A stretch of DNA of 64,000 bases from 21-14-0-10-47-8 sp966211455 (GCA_966211455.1 CBIHNI010000001.1:310001-374000); one strand, 5' to 3'. Counted from the stretch's first letter, positions 24,583 to 33,692 are shown. Numbers and translations are program-made. The notes: generated by a model not told the origin, from the letters alone.

Positions 24583-24610
24583 TCAAGCCAGTCTCATTCT
24601 GCGCCGAAAA
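24583..24610 (+). promoter_or_regulatory. FliA (sigma-28)-type promoter
   Basis: TCAAGCCA-N12-GCCGAAAA. The -35 TCAAG core and the -10 GCCGAnAA core match sigma-28 with the same 12-base spacer as others in the window. It lies 21 bases before the TPR lipoprotein ATG; GGGGG lies in the leader. Confidence 0.65.
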
Positions 24611-24631
24611 GCTAAGGGAATAGGGGGCTTC

Positions 24632-26500
24632 ATGCTTTCCAAAATTTCTCTTTTCGGTTTGTGTCTTGCCATGATGGCTTGTGCTTCGTCGTCGTCACGT
24701 TCGCGTGTCGATCATGATGCGACGGGGAATGCAGGATACTATTACGATTCTGCTTACAACGACCGCAACCGGGCTCCGGCCTCGATGTCGCCTCCGGCAG
24801 GCAAGCCTTCGCAAGAAGACGAATTGGATCCGGTTTATCTGCGCACTCAGGCGGATTATTACTTCCAAGTCGGCGAGGCGCAAAGTCTTGAGGGTAATCA
24901 TCAGAAGGCCGTCGAGGCTTTCAAAATGGTTTTGGTTTATGACTCGAAATCGTCTTTGGTTCACCTTCGACTGGCGGCCGAGTACGTCAAGGTCGGTCAG
25001 CTGACGCAAGCTTTGGAAAATGCCGAGCTCGCGGTTCGTAAAGATCCGAAATCGACGGACGCCCGAATCTTGCTGGGCGGTTTGTATTCAACATTGAAGG
25101 TCTATGACAAAGCTTTGGCTCAGTACGAAGAAGTTCTGAAAATCGATCCTTCCAGCACCGAAGGTCCGATGTATATCGGGGCTTTATATGCCGAGCAAAA
25201 ACAATACGACAAAGCCGTGAAGTATTTTGAAAAGCTGGCAAAGCATGAAGACTACACGACTCCATATTTAGCTTGGTATTACATTGGTCGCATTCGTTCC
25301 GAGCAGAATGGCCGCGCATTTGAAAAAGCGACTGAAGATGCTTACAAAAAGTCTTTGTCATTGAAATCGGATTATGTCGATGCGCTTCTGGCTTTGGGTG
25401 GCTTCTATATGAAGAAGGACCAAGAGAAAAAGGCCATCGAACTTTATAAAAACTTTCAGCGCGAGCAAGGCAACAATCCGCGCGTGGCCGAGATCCTGGC
25501 ACAGGCGTATCTCGAGCACGAACAATATGATCTGGCTTACGAGCAATTGGAAATCGTCGAAGCTTCGGCTGAAGACGTGCTGAGCGCCCGTATGCGCATG
25601 GCCCTGGTTCTGATCGAACAAAAGAAATTCGAACAGGCGGTTGTGAAATTGAAAGAGGTTCTGCGCCAGGTTCCAGAGAGTGATAAGATCCGTTTCTACC
25701 TGGCCGCTATCTATGAAGAGATGGGAAAGCGAACCGAGGCGATTGAAAACTTCTCTCGCATTCCGGCTGAAAGTCAGTACTTTGGCGAATCCGTGGTGCA
25801 TGCCGCTTATCTTTTAAAGCAAGAAAAGAAGTTGGATGCCGCCATCGATGTAGTGAAAGAGGGCCTTGCAAAACGTCAAGACGTGGCTCAGTTCTATTCG
25901 ATCTACGCGTCTTTGTTGGATGAAAAGGGCGACTATAAAAAGGCCGCTTCCGTTCTGGCAGACGGTGGACAGAAGTTTCCGGATAATATTCAGCTGCAGT
26001 TCTTCTTAGGCACGATCCAAGATCGCATGGGCGACAAACGCAAAGTCGTCGAGCAGATGAAAAAAGTCATCGAGATGGATCCAAATCACGTGCAGGGCCT
26101 GAATTACCTGGCTTTCACTTATGCGGAATCCAACAACAATCTTGAAGAAGCTGAAAAGCTTGTTCGCCGTGCCTTGGAAATCGAGCCGCATGACGGTTAC
26201 ATCTTGGATACATTGGGATGGATCCTTTATAAAAAGGGCAAGTTCCAAGAATCGATCAAGGTCCTGGAAGCGGCTTTGAAGAGCCAACCAAACGAGTCAA
26301 TCATCGCGGAACACCTGGGGGATGCTTACAACAAACACCAGTTGGTTGATAAAGCCCGTCAGATGTACAAGCGGGCAGCCGATGCGGAAACCGACGCAAG
26401 AAAAGTGCGCGAGATCCGCGAAAAGATCACAGCCTTGGACCGCCAAGAGCTGCGGGCTTCAGATCGCCAACCGGCTTCTTATCAGGATCGCAACCGCTAG
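24632..26500 (+). CDS. Large TPR-repeat lipoprotein
   Basis: A 622-residue lipoprotein (lipobox MMAC, Cys16) with a Ser/Arg/Tyr-rich spacer to about 65, then about a dozen tetratricopeptide repeats in a continuous superhelix. Clear units include AVEAFKMVLVYDSKSSLVHLRLAAEY, YDKALAQYEEVLKIDPSS and the C-terminal DTLGWILYKKGKFQESIKVLEAAL. Such proteins are periplasmic-facing scaffolds in outer-membrane protein, secretion or pilus systems. A partner cannot be named. It has its own sigma-28-type promoter and a terminator 28 bases after the stop, so it is probably monocistronic. Confidence 0.85.
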   Translation: MLSKISLFGLCLAMMACASSSSRSRVDHDATGNAGYYYDSAYNDRNRAPASMSPPAGKPSQEDELDPVYLRTQADYYFQVGEAQSLEGNHQKAVEAFKMVLVYDSKSSLVHLRLAAEYVKVGQLTQALENAELAVRKDPKSTDARILLGGLYSTLKVYDKALAQYEEVLKIDPSSTEGPMYIGALYAEQKQYDKAVKYFEKLAKHEDYTTPYLAWYYIGRIRSEQNGRAFEKATEDAYKKSLSLKSDYVDALLALGGFYMKKDQEKKAIELYKNFQREQGNNPRVAEILAQAYLEHEQYDLAYEQLEIVEASAEDVLSARMRMALVLIEQKKFEQAVVKLKEVLRQVPESDKIRFYLAAIYEEMGKRTEAIENFSRIPAESQYFGESVVHAAYLLKQEKKLDAAIDVVKEGLAKRQDVAQFYSIYASLLDEKGDYKKAASVLADGGQKFPDNIQLQFFLGTIQDRMGDKRKVVEQMKKVIEMDPNHVQGLNYLAFTYAESNNNLEEAEKLVRRALEIEPHDGYILDTLGWILYKKGKFQESIKVLEAALKSQPNESIIAEHLGDAYNKHQLVDKARQMYKRAADAETDARKVREIREKITALDRQELRASDRQPASYQDRNR

Positions 26501-26527
26501 GACCTGTTTGATATCAAAAGAATCTCG

Positions 26528-26560
26528 AAAAGTGCGTTGGAGACAGCGCACTTTTTCTTT
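26528..26560 (+). terminator. Rho-independent terminator
   Basis: AAAGTGCG (26529-26536), a 10-base loop, and CGCACTTT (26547-26554) followed by a T-rich run, directly after the TPR lipoprotein gene. Confidence 0.85.
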
Positions 26561-26602
26561 TTTGGTTGCCTGATCTTAAAATCCGACCCCAAAATTAGGT
26601 TT

Positions 26603-27208
26603 ATGAAAATCAAACTGACGTTTTTGATGGTTGTGATCGGGTTTCTTTCCGGCTGTGCGACGGCTCCGGTGGCTTACAATTCTGGAAAAGACGAAGGGCA
26701 ATGGGAGGCCAAAGCGCAAATCAAGAATTTGCAGACTGGAAAAGCGGATACGATCAGCCTTGATGTCATGTCGGTTCGCGATCAGGCCTTGCGCATGGAA
26801 GTCAGCGGCACGCTGGGTGTGCACGTGGCGAGCTTCCTTTTGAAAAACTCGAATGTCAGTTATTTGGTGCACACGCAAAAGAAGTATTTCTCGGGCCCCG
26901 TTTCTGAAAGATCGTTGCGTCCTTTGCTTCGTGCCGATATTGATCCACGGTGGCTGTATGCAATCTTTTTTGATGAGCCTTTGAAAGGCTGGACCTGCAC
27001 CGGGACGCCGTTGGAAAAATGCGAGCGTGCGGACGGAGCGCAGGTTCTTTGGTCCGAGCGAAATGGCGAGCGAAAACGAATCACCATCACAAATCAGCAG
27101 TTTGAGTTGCAGGTTCTCGTCAAGAATTTTACGACGAAAGTCCAGTCTCCGGACAAAGCTTTCAGTCTCGATGCGCCTGACAGCTATAAGAGATATAAGC
27201 TGCAGTAA
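26603..27208 (+). CDS. LolB-like outer-membrane lipoprotein
   Basis: A 201-residue lipoprotein (lipobox LSGC, Cys16) whose body has the alternating strand pattern of the LolB/DUF4292 fold: WEAKAQIKNLQTGKADTISLDVMSV, LRMEVSGTLGVHVASFLL, SYLVHTQKKYFSG, then FELQVLVKNFTTKV. LolB inserts lipoproteins into the outer membrane. Identity is low and only the fold pattern is claimed. ATG 26603 is chosen over 26537 because the latter lies in the preceding terminator and lacks a signal peptide. AGG sits 6 bases upstream. It stands alone between a terminator and prkA. Confidence 0.65.
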   Translation: MKIKLTFLMVVIGFLSGCATAPVAYNSGKDEGQWEAKAQIKNLQTGKADTISLDVMSVRDQALRMEVSGTLGVHVASFLLKNSNVSYLVHTQKKYFSGPVSERSLRPLLRADIDPRWLYAIFFDEPLKGWTCTGTPLEKCERADGAQVLWSERNGERKRITITNQQFELQVLVKNFTTKVQSPDKAFSLDAPDSYKRYKLQ

Positions 27209-27368
27209 TAGCGATCTATAAACAGCGTCCAATTTGAGATTTTTCGAATAGAAAATTAACTCTTTAGTCCTGCATCTGGGTTATACTATCTAACAGAGAT
27301 CAGACAGGGATGTGCTGTTCTCTCATAATGATTTTTGGTTCCAAAACATTTTTCTCAAGGAGAGATCT

Positions 27369-29444
27369 ATGGCCACCAAAGTTGATCTTTCGTCTCTGGT
27401 CCGCAACTGGCAGTCAAGTACTGGAAACTTCAATGCCAATTGGAGTGGGACATTTCAAGAATACCTGGATCTCGTCAAAGCCAATCCGAAGATCACGCGA
27501 AATGCGTTTCAGCGCATGTACGATATGGTCATCGAGGCCGGAACCGAAGAGTACGTCGACTTCAAAAAGCAAGTCATCCGCTACAAATTCTTTGATGATG
27601 ATAAAAATAACGGCAAAGACGCGGTCTTCGGTTTGGATGTTCCGCTGATGAAACTGGTGAATGTTTTGAAATCCGCGGCGCTTGGCTACGGAACTGAAAA
27701 ACGTGTCATCCTTTTGCACGGTCCCGTGGGATCAGCGAAATCAACAATCTGCCGCATGCTGAAAAAAGGTGTCGAGGCTTACTCGAAAACGGAAGCTGGA
27801 GCGATGTACACCTTTGAATGGATCGATCCAGATGGAAAACTGGAAGGTCTATTGGGTAAAGAAACACGCGTGTTCCATTCGCCGATGAATGAAGAGCCTT
27901 TGTGGTTGATTCCGGAAGATATGCGCGCCCAATTGTGCGAAGAAATCAATCGCGGCTTGGATGGCACTTTCCGTGTCAGTATTGAAGGGGAGCTTTCTCC
28001 GCCAAGCCGTTACATCTTTAAAGGTTTGATGGATCGCTACGGTGGCGACTTGATGAAAGTGATGAATCATGTTCGCGTCAAGCGCTTGGTTCTGTCAGAA
28101 AGCGATCGTATCGGGATCGGGACCTTCCAGCCGAAAGATGAAAAGAATCAAGACTCGACAGAGCTGACCGGTGATTTGAATTATCGTAAGATTGCCGAGT
28201 ACGGTTCGGATTCAGATCCCCGCGCCTTCAATTTCGACGGCGAATTCAACGTCGCCAATCGCGGGATGATCGAATTCGTCGAGGTTCTGAAGTTGGACGT
28301 CGCTTTCTTGTACGATCTTTTAGGAGCGTCACAAGAACACCGAATCAAGCCGAAGAAATTTGCGCAGACTTATATTGATGAAGTGATCATCGGTCACACC
28401 AATGAGCCTGAATACCGTCGCCTGCAAGACAATGAATTCATGGAAGCTTTGCGCGACCGTACCGTGAAGATCGATATTCCGTACATCACGCGTTGGAAGC
28501 ATGAAATCAATATCTATAAAAAGGATTTCAATTCACAACGTCTGCGCGGGATTTCGATTGCGCCTCATACGATTGAAATGGCGGCGATGTGGGCCGTGCT
28601 GACACGTTTGGAAAAACCAAAGAAAGCCAATCTGACGCGCATTCAGAAGCTGAAGCTGTATAACGGTAAAACGTTGGCCAATTACACTGAAGACAACGTG
28701 AAAGAGCTTCGCAAAGAAACAATCCGTGAAGGTTTGGAAGGGATTTCGCCTCGTTACATTCAGGATAAGTTGTCAAATGCGATCGTGGCGGCCCAGCAGA
28801 ACAATCGCGGCTCGGTGAATCCTTTCATGATCATGAACGAGCTTGATAGCGGCTTGAAAAATCACTCGCTGATTTCCAGCGAAGAGCTGAAAGCGGATTA
28901 TCGCGAGCTCTTGGGCATGGTGAAGCAAGAGTACGAAGAGATCATCAAAGGCGAAGTGCAAAGAGCGATCAGCGCGGACGAGTCGGCTCTGCAAAGACTT
29001 TGCGCCAACTATATTGATAACGTGAAGGCTTATACTCAAAAGGAAAAAGTGCGCAACCAGTTCACTGGTCAGGACGATGAGCCAGATGAGCGTTTGATGC
29101 GCGCGGTGGAAGAGAAGATCGAAATTCCAGAATCGCGCAAGGACGATTTCCGCCGAGAGATCATGAATTACATCGGTGCCTTGGCTTTGGATGGCAAGAA
29201 GTTCAATTACAAGATGAACGAACGCTTGCACAAAGCTTTGGAATTGAAACTGTTCGAAGATCAAAAAGACAGTATCAAGCTCACGTCATTGGTTTCTTCG
29301 GTGGTCGATAAAGACACCCAAGAAAAAATCGATATCGTGAAGACCAGATTGATCAAAGATTTTGGTTATGACGAAATCTCGGCGACAGATGTGCTTCATT
29401 ACGTCGCGAGCATCTTTGCTCGTGGTGATGTGAAGAACAAATAA
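27369..29444 (+). CDS. prkA: PrkA-type serine protein kinase
   Basis: A large AAA-like protein with a Walker A loop HGPVGSAKSTICRMLKK (about 122-138), the PrkA AAA core (EWIDPDGKLEGLLG, EEINRGLDGTFR) and a C-terminal kinase-related region. The family phosphorylates or regulates stress-response targets in Bacillus and enterobacteria (YeaG). At 691 residues it is slightly longer than Bacillus PrkA. Start ATG 27369 has AAGGAGA 6 bases upstream; the open frame to 27312 lacks this. The next two genes are its usual partners, YeaH/YhbH and SpoVR. Confidence 0.95.
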   Translation: MATKVDLSSLVRNWQSSTGNFNANWSGTFQEYLDLVKANPKITRNAFQRMYDMVIEAGTEEYVDFKKQVIRYKFFDDDKNNGKDAVFGLDVPLMKLVNVLKSAALGYGTEKRVILLHGPVGSAKSTICRMLKKGVEAYSKTEAGAMYTFEWIDPDGKLEGLLGKETRVFHSPMNEEPLWLIPEDMRAQLCEEINRGLDGTFRVSIEGELSPPSRYIFKGLMDRYGGDLMKVMNHVRVKRLVLSESDRIGIGTFQPKDEKNQDSTELTGDLNYRKIAEYGSDSDPRAFNFDGEFNVANRGMIEFVEVLKLDVAFLYDLLGASQEHRIKPKKFAQTYIDEVIIGHTNEPEYRRLQDNEFMEALRDRTVKIDIPYITRWKHEINIYKKDFNSQRLRGISIAPHTIEMAAMWAVLTRLEKPKKANLTRIQKLKLYNGKTLANYTEDNVKELRKETIREGLEGISPRYIQDKLSNAIVAAQQNNRGSVNPFMIMNELDSGLKNHSLISSEELKADYRELLGMVKQEYEEIIKGEVQRAISADESALQRLCANYIDNVKAYTQKEKVRNQFTGQDDEPDERLMRAVEEKIEIPESRKDDFRREIMNYIGALALDGKKFNYKMNERLHKALELKLFEDQKDSIKLTSLVSSVVDKDTQEKIDIVKTRLIKDFGYDEISATDVLHYVASIFARGDVKNK

Positions 29445-29492
29445 GGGTGCCATTAACAATGGGGGGAGAGGTGGCGAGCCTCTCTTGATGTC

Positions 29493-30587
29493 GTGTCAAT
29501 TAAAGAAGACCACAACAGGTTCAGAGACATCATCAAAGGGAAGATCAAGCAGGACTTTAAGCGCTTTGTCTCGCAGGGCGAGATGATCGGAAAGCGCGAA
29601 AACGAGTTCATCAAGATCCCATTGCCTCATATCGAGATTCCAACTTTCCGCTACGGCCCTAAAAACGAGGGCGGCGTCGGCCAAGGCGAAGGCAAACCCG
29701 GTGACGGCGTTGGCGAGCCTGGCGATGGACAAGGCCAAGCCGGCGATCAACCTGGCGAGCATTTGTTAGAAGCCGAGCTTTCAATTGACGAGCTTGCGGA
29801 AATCTTGGGCGAGAAGCTTGAGCTTCCCAATATCAAACCGAAAGGTCACAAGAATATCGATACGACCAAGACGAAGTATTCGGGTCTTGCGCCTGTGGGA
29901 CCGGAAGGTCTTCGTCATTTTAAATCGTCTTACAAAAAAGCATTGAAGCGATATGTGACATCAGGAACTTACAATCCCGATGAGCCCATCATTATTCCGA
30001 TCAAACGGGATATGCAGTATCGAACTTTCAAAACTGTTTCCAAGCCGCAAACCAAAGCCGTTGTCATCTACATGATGGACGTGTCGGGTTCGATGGGTGA
30101 CGAGCAGAAGGAAATCGTACGCCTTGAAAGTTTTTGGATCAATGCGTGGCTGCGCAAGCATTACAAAGGCTTGGAAACTCGTTTCATTATTCACGATGCC
30201 GCAGCAAAGATTGTCGACGAAGACACGTTCTTCCGCACCAGCGAATCGGGTGGAACTTTGATCAGTTCGGCTTACAAGCTTTGCCAAGAACTGATTGAAA
30301 CCGAATACAATCCGGCCGAGTGGAATATCTATCCATTTCATTTTTCGGATGGCGACAACTGGAGCGGAGAAGACACGAGACTTTGCACAAAGATTTTGAA
30401 AGATTTCTTTCTTCCGAACTGCAATGTGTTCTGTTACGGCCAGGTGGAAAGCAAGTACGGCTCGGGACAGTTTCTGAAGGATCTTCAGAAAGATTTCCCA
30501 GGGGACGAGCGCATTATCCTGAGCCAGATTGAAAATCGCGATAAAATTTTGGACTCGATCAAAGATTTCTTAGGAAAAGGGAAATAA
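29493..30587 (+). CDS. yeaH: YeaH/YhbH family protein (DUF444)
   Basis: A 364-residue cytoplasmic protein of the DUF444 family with an N-terminal basic region, a Gly/Gln-rich low-complexity stretch at about 55-90 and a von Willebrand A-type domain with the metal-site motif MMDVSGSMGD (about 195-204). It is encoded between prkA and spoVR, the conserved triad order. The GTG start at 29493 has no strong ribosome site; the 48-base gap after prkA suggests one transcript. In enterobacteria the triad is linked to general stress and stationary phase. Confidence 0.92.
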   Translation: MSIKEDHNRFRDIIKGKIKQDFKRFVSQGEMIGKRENEFIKIPLPHIEIPTFRYGPKNEGGVGQGEGKPGDGVGEPGDGQGQAGDQPGEHLLEAELSIDELAEILGEKLELPNIKPKGHKNIDTTKTKYSGLAPVGPEGLRHFKSSYKKALKRYVTSGTYNPDEPIIIPIKRDMQYRTFKTVSKPQTKAVVIYMMDVSGSMGDEQKEIVRLESFWINAWLRKHYKGLETRFIIHDAAAKIVDEDTFFRTSESGGTLISSAYKLCQELIETEYNPAEWNIYPFHFSDGDNWSGEDTRLCTKILKDFFLPNCNVFCYGQVESKYGSGQFLKDLQKDFPGDERIILSQIENRDKILDSIKDFLGKGK

Positions 30588-30588
30588 C

Positions 30589-32127
30589 GTGGCCAATCTC
30601 ACGCTGGAACTGGAAGCTGAAAGAAAAAAGATCTGCCAGATCGCCAAAGACGCCGGCCTGGATTTCTTTGAGACGATCTTTGAGCTGGTGACCTACGATC
30701 AGATCAGTCAGTTTGCGGCTTACGGCGGTTTTCCCGTGAGATATCCACATTGGAAATTCGGGATGGAGTACGAACATCTTTCGAAGTCCTATGAGTACGG
30801 TCTTTCTAAAATCTACGAAATGGTGATCAACACGGATCCTTGCTACGCTTATCTGATGGAAGGCAACGCCATGATGGACCAGAAGCTGGTCATGGCGCAC
30901 GTGTATGGTCACTGCGACTTCTTTAAGAACAATATCTGGTTTTCGAAAACCAATCGCAAAATGATGGACGAGATGGCCAATCACGCCACCCGCATCCGTC
31001 GTTACATGGATCGCTATGGCGTTGAAGTGGTGGAAAACTTTATCGACAAGTGCTTAAGCCTGGAAAATCTGATCGATCGTCACAGTGTTTACACGACAAC
31101 ATCAATCGTTCCGAAAGAAGAGCGTCCCAAAGACGCCAATTTCATGCTGAAATACGACCGCGAGTACATGCGCGATTACATCAACCCGCCAAGCTTCATC
31201 GCCGAGCAGAAAAAGAAGGCGCAAGAAGCGATGATGAAAAAGCAAAAGTTCCCGATGGAACCCGAGCGAGACGTGCTGAAGTTCTTGCTTCATTATGCCC
31301 CGCTTGAAGACTGGCAGCAGGATGTGCTGACCATCGTGCGCGACGAAGCCTATTACTTTGCACCGCAGGGGATGACCAAGACCATGAACGAAGGTTGGGC
31401 GTCGTACTGGCATTCGCGCTTAATGACCGAAAAGATCATGAACGATTCGGAAATCATCGATTTCGCCGATCACCATTCCGGAACGGTGGCGATGAACCCG
31501 CAAGGCTACAACCCTTACAAGGTGGGCATCGAGCTGATGCGCGATATCGAAGATCGTTGGAACAAGGGTCGCTTTGGTCGCGACTGGGAACAATGCGACG
31601 ACATCCGCGAACGCCAACATTGGGACAAGAAATTGGGCTTGGGGCGCGAAAAGATTTTCGAAGTCCGCAAGATCTACAATGACGTGACCTTCATTGACGA
31701 ATTTTTAACGGAAGAGTTTTGCGTGAAGAACAAGCTCTTTGTTTACAAATTCAATAAGCGAACCAATCAGTTCGAGATCGACACGAAAGATTTCAAGGCG
31801 ATCAAAGCCAAGCTGCTGTTCCATATGACCAACTTTGGCCAGCCGATCATCAAAGTTCTGGACGGGAACTTTGAAAATCGCGGCGAGCTGTTGATCGGTC
31901 ACATGTGGGAAGGTATTGATATGCAACCGGATTATCTGAACGAAACCTTGAAGAATTTGTTTTTTATTTGGGGTCGTCCGGTGAATATTGCAACCGTCAT
32001 GGATGGAGAAGGTCAGCTTTACCGCTTCGACGGCGAAAAGATTGAAAACTTCAAGTCGGAAAGCGAACAGCCGAAAGAGAAGGGCGATCTGCCTCCGGGT
32101 TCAAACTCGGGATCGAATACTCCTTAA
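30589..32127 (+). CDS. spoVR: SpoVR family protein
   Basis: A 512-residue SpoVR (YcgB-type) protein. It has the family landmarks YGHCDFFKNNIWF, the long central region with EGWASYWHSRLM and HHSGTVAMNPQGYNPYKVG, and the C-terminal GQPIIKVLDGNFENRGELLI. The name comes from a Bacillus cortex role, but Gram-negative members work with PrkA and YeaH. Histidine and glutamate residues in the conserved blocks could bind a metal. The GTG start lies 1 base after the yeaH stop, so translation is coupled. Full length. Confidence 0.94.
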   Translation: MANLTLELEAERKKICQIAKDAGLDFFETIFELVTYDQISQFAAYGGFPVRYPHWKFGMEYEHLSKSYEYGLSKIYEMVINTDPCYAYLMEGNAMMDQKLVMAHVYGHCDFFKNNIWFSKTNRKMMDEMANHATRIRRYMDRYGVEVVENFIDKCLSLENLIDRHSVYTTTSIVPKEERPKDANFMLKYDREYMRDYINPPSFIAEQKKKAQEAMMKKQKFPMEPERDVLKFLLHYAPLEDWQQDVLTIVRDEAYYFAPQGMTKTMNEGWASYWHSRLMTEKIMNDSEIIDFADHHSGTVAMNPQGYNPYKVGIELMRDIEDRWNKGRFGRDWEQCDDIRERQHWDKKLGLGREKIFEVRKIYNDVTFIDEFLTEEFCVKNKLFVYKFNKRTNQFEIDTKDFKAIKAKLLFHMTNFGQPIIKVLDGNFENRGELLIGHMWEGIDMQPDYLNETLKNLFFIWGRPVNIATVMDGEGQLYRFDGEKIENFKSESEQPKEKGDLPPGSNSGSNTP

Positions 32128-32250
32128 AAGCCGGCTCTGCCTGACGCGGTGGGGTTTTGAGACCTGCCGAGTCGTACAATTTTATTTATTTCTGACGCTA
32201 AATCTGAAATTTTCAAATGGATCTTATAACCACTTAAAAGGGGGATTCAT

Positions 32251-32850
32251 TTGAAAACATTGATCGTCGCCTTGATCGCATTGGCGAGCTTGGCTGTATC
32301 TGCTGACGAAGGCACGGCTTGGAACGGAATTGCTCCGGCTCTTCAGGATGTTCATCGTCCGCCGCCGCAACAACCTCAACCACCGCATCACACTCCGCCG
32401 CCGATGAATCCGCCGCATCAGCCGCCAAACAATCCTCCTCCGTATTATCCTCCACCGAACAGTCCTCCGCCATACTACCCACCAAACAACAGCAGTTATT
32501 ATGACTGGGGTACGGGCCAGAATGGTTTCGGTTATTGCTATCAATGGGTGAATGGTCAGCCGTTGAACAACGGTCAGCCGGTGAGCGATTTCTACTGTGA
32601 ACAGCGCAGCCCATCTTATTACAATTGGGGTCAAGGTCAGAACGGTTGGGGCTATTGCTATCACTACACTGGTCAAGGCGTCGTGATGAACTTGGGTCAA
32701 CCACAGTCGAACTACAACTGTGAACAACGTTCGCCTTCTTACTATGCTTGGGGGAATGGTCAGGACGGATATGTTCATTGCTACCAGTGGACTTCGAACG
32801 GTTATGCGATGAACGAAGGCCAGCCTGTTTCCAACTACTACTGCCAGTAA
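32251..32850 (+). CDS. Exported Pro-rich protein with three WGxGQ repeats
   Basis: A 199-residue exported protein, family not recognised. The signal peptide (about 1-18, ending AVSA) is followed by a Pro/His/Asn/Tyr-rich extended region (about 35-80). Three ~40-residue repeats then start YY-x-WG-x-GQ-[ND]G and continue CY, a short variable loop, GQP-x-S-[ND] and a C-terminal cysteine; each repeat has two cysteines, likely a disulfide. This suggests a small tandem domain at the end of a rigid stalk, perhaps an adhesin or carbohydrate binder (inference). The TTG start at 32251 is preceded by AAAAGGGGG. Confidence 0.75.
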   Translation: MKTLIVALIALASLAVSADEGTAWNGIAPALQDVHRPPPQQPQPPHHTPPPMNPPHQPPNNPPPYYPPPNSPPPYYPPNNSSYYDWGTGQNGFGYCYQWVNGQPLNNGQPVSDFYCEQRSPSYYNWGQGQNGWGYCYHYTGQGVVMNLGQPQSNYNCEQRSPSYYAWGNGQDGYVHCYQWTSNGYAMNEGQPVSNYYCQ

Positions 32851-32884
32851 TCACAGATCCCATCTGTCCTGATTGCCAAAATTT

Positions 32885-32907
32885 AGGGGGGCATGTAATC
32901 TGCCCCT
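32885..32907 (+). promoter_or_regulatory. Hairpin sequestering a G-rich site before SUI1 gene
   Basis: AGGGGGGCA (32885-32893) can pair with TGCCCCT (32901-32907) with one bulged G and a 7-base loop. It ends 2 bases before the ATG. The only Shine-Dalgarno-like run (AGGGGGG) is inside the stem. There is no T run, so a terminator is unlikely. Confidence 0.4.
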
Positions 32908-32909
32908 CT

Positions 32910-33269
32910 ATGAGCAACAGTCGTCTTGTCTGGTCCGATGATCCCAAGGATCAGAAATGTCCCAAATGCAAAGAGTTCAAGCAGGATTGCATCTGCGAGC
33001 CTGAACCCATCGTCAAAAGCACGAATTGGGTCGCCATTTTCCGCATGGAGAAAAGCGGACGCGGTGGCAAAACCGTCACTGTGATCGACAATCTTCCGAA
33101 ACAAGAAATTTTCCTGAAAGATCTGTGCAAGGAACTGAAGAACAAGTGCGGCACGGGTGGCACTTATCTGATGGACGGCAAAGAGGGTATCATCGAGATT
33201 CAAGGCGATAAGCGTGTCCAGATCAAAGCGATCTTCGATAAAAAAGGCTACAAGTACAAAGGAATGTAA
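32910..33269 (+). CDS. SUI1/eIF1-like translation factor (YciH family)
   Basis: A 119-residue protein. A short N-terminal part has a CPKCKEFKQDCIC cysteine cluster that could bind zinc. The SUI1 domain follows at about 45-119 (EKSGRGGKTVTVIDNLP, LCKELKNKCGTGGTYLMDGKEGIIEIQGDKR), matching bacterial YciH, thought to tune initiation fidelity. ATG 32910 lacks a free ribosome site because the G-rich run upstream is in a hairpin; an open frame to 32748 lies within the preceding gene. The next gene starts 1 base after the stop. Confidence 0.85.
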   Translation: MSNSRLVWSDDPKDQKCPKCKEFKQDCICEPEPIVKSTNWVAIFRMEKSGRGGKTVTVIDNLPKQEIFLKDLCKELKNKCGTGGTYLMDGKEGIIEIQGDKRVQIKAIFDKKGYKYKGM

Positions 33270-33270
33270 G

Positions 33271-33468
33271 ATGAAAAAAATGTTGTTGGCATCGATCCTG
33301 ATGATTTCATTCCAAGCTTTTGCGGAAGAAACAAAGCAGCCTCAGACTCCGGCTCCGGCGCCCCAGCCTAAGATGACCACGCGAGATGCGAAGAAGTCAT
33401 GTAAGGATGAAGGTAAAACCGGAGCCGATCTCGTTCAATGCATGAAAGACAAGAAAGAAGAAAAATAA
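33271..33468 (+). CDS. Small exported protein
   Basis: A 65-residue protein with a signal peptide (MKKMLLASILMISFQAFA) and a mature part of about 47 residues. The mature part has a Pro/Ala/Gln segment and a charged C-terminus with two cysteines (KKSCKDEG, LVQCMKDKKEEK), which may form a disulfide. AAAGGAATG precedes the ATG. It starts directly after the SUI1-like gene, so it shares that transcript. No family recognised. Confidence 0.68.
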   Translation: MKKMLLASILMISFQAFAEETKQPQTPAPAPQPKMTTRDAKKSCKDEGKTGADLVQCMKDKKEEK

Positions 33469-33480
33469 GCGCTAAGGCTG

Positions 33481-33681
33481 TTAGCGGACCGGAGTTCTGG
33501 CTTTGCTTTTTTCTGTCTGACGGCTTTTCACTTTCGAGCTGTGAGCACCGCTATTTTCATCGCCCGCAAAGGCGCCATTGACGTTGTCGCGAGCCAAGGC
33601 CGGTTGTGCGTTGATGTCCCGGTCCACGTTGTTGTGAACGCCAGAGCGAGTCACCTGAGATCCTTTAGAGACATGTGGCAT
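33481..33681 (-). CDS. Small basic hydrophilic protein
   Basis: A 66-residue protein without membrane segments, rich in Ser, Asn, Arg and Lys, with a basic C-terminus (SSKVKSRQTEKSKAR). AAGGAGG lies 6 bases before the ATG, an excellent ribosome site, which argues for a real gene. The upstream small gene's stop is 11 bases before this ATG, and its final codons sit at the ribosome site, so they form one operon. No family recognised; predicted disordered. Confidence 0.65.
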   Translation of the reverse strand: MPHVSKGSQVTRSGVHNNVDRDINAQPALARDNVNGAFAGDENSGAHSSKVKSRQTEKSKARTPVR

Positions 33682-33692
33682 GGCAGTCCTCC

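Noticed and set aside
27312..27368. Upstream in-frame start for prkA
   Set aside because: ATG 27369 has AAGGAGA at ideal spacing; the added 19 residues are not conserved-looking and sit in the leader.
32128..32947. Leftward frames opposite the Pro-rich repeat protein
   Set aside because: They are mirror frames of a biased (Pro/Tyr) coding sequence; products are Arg/Ser- or Val-rich without a domain.
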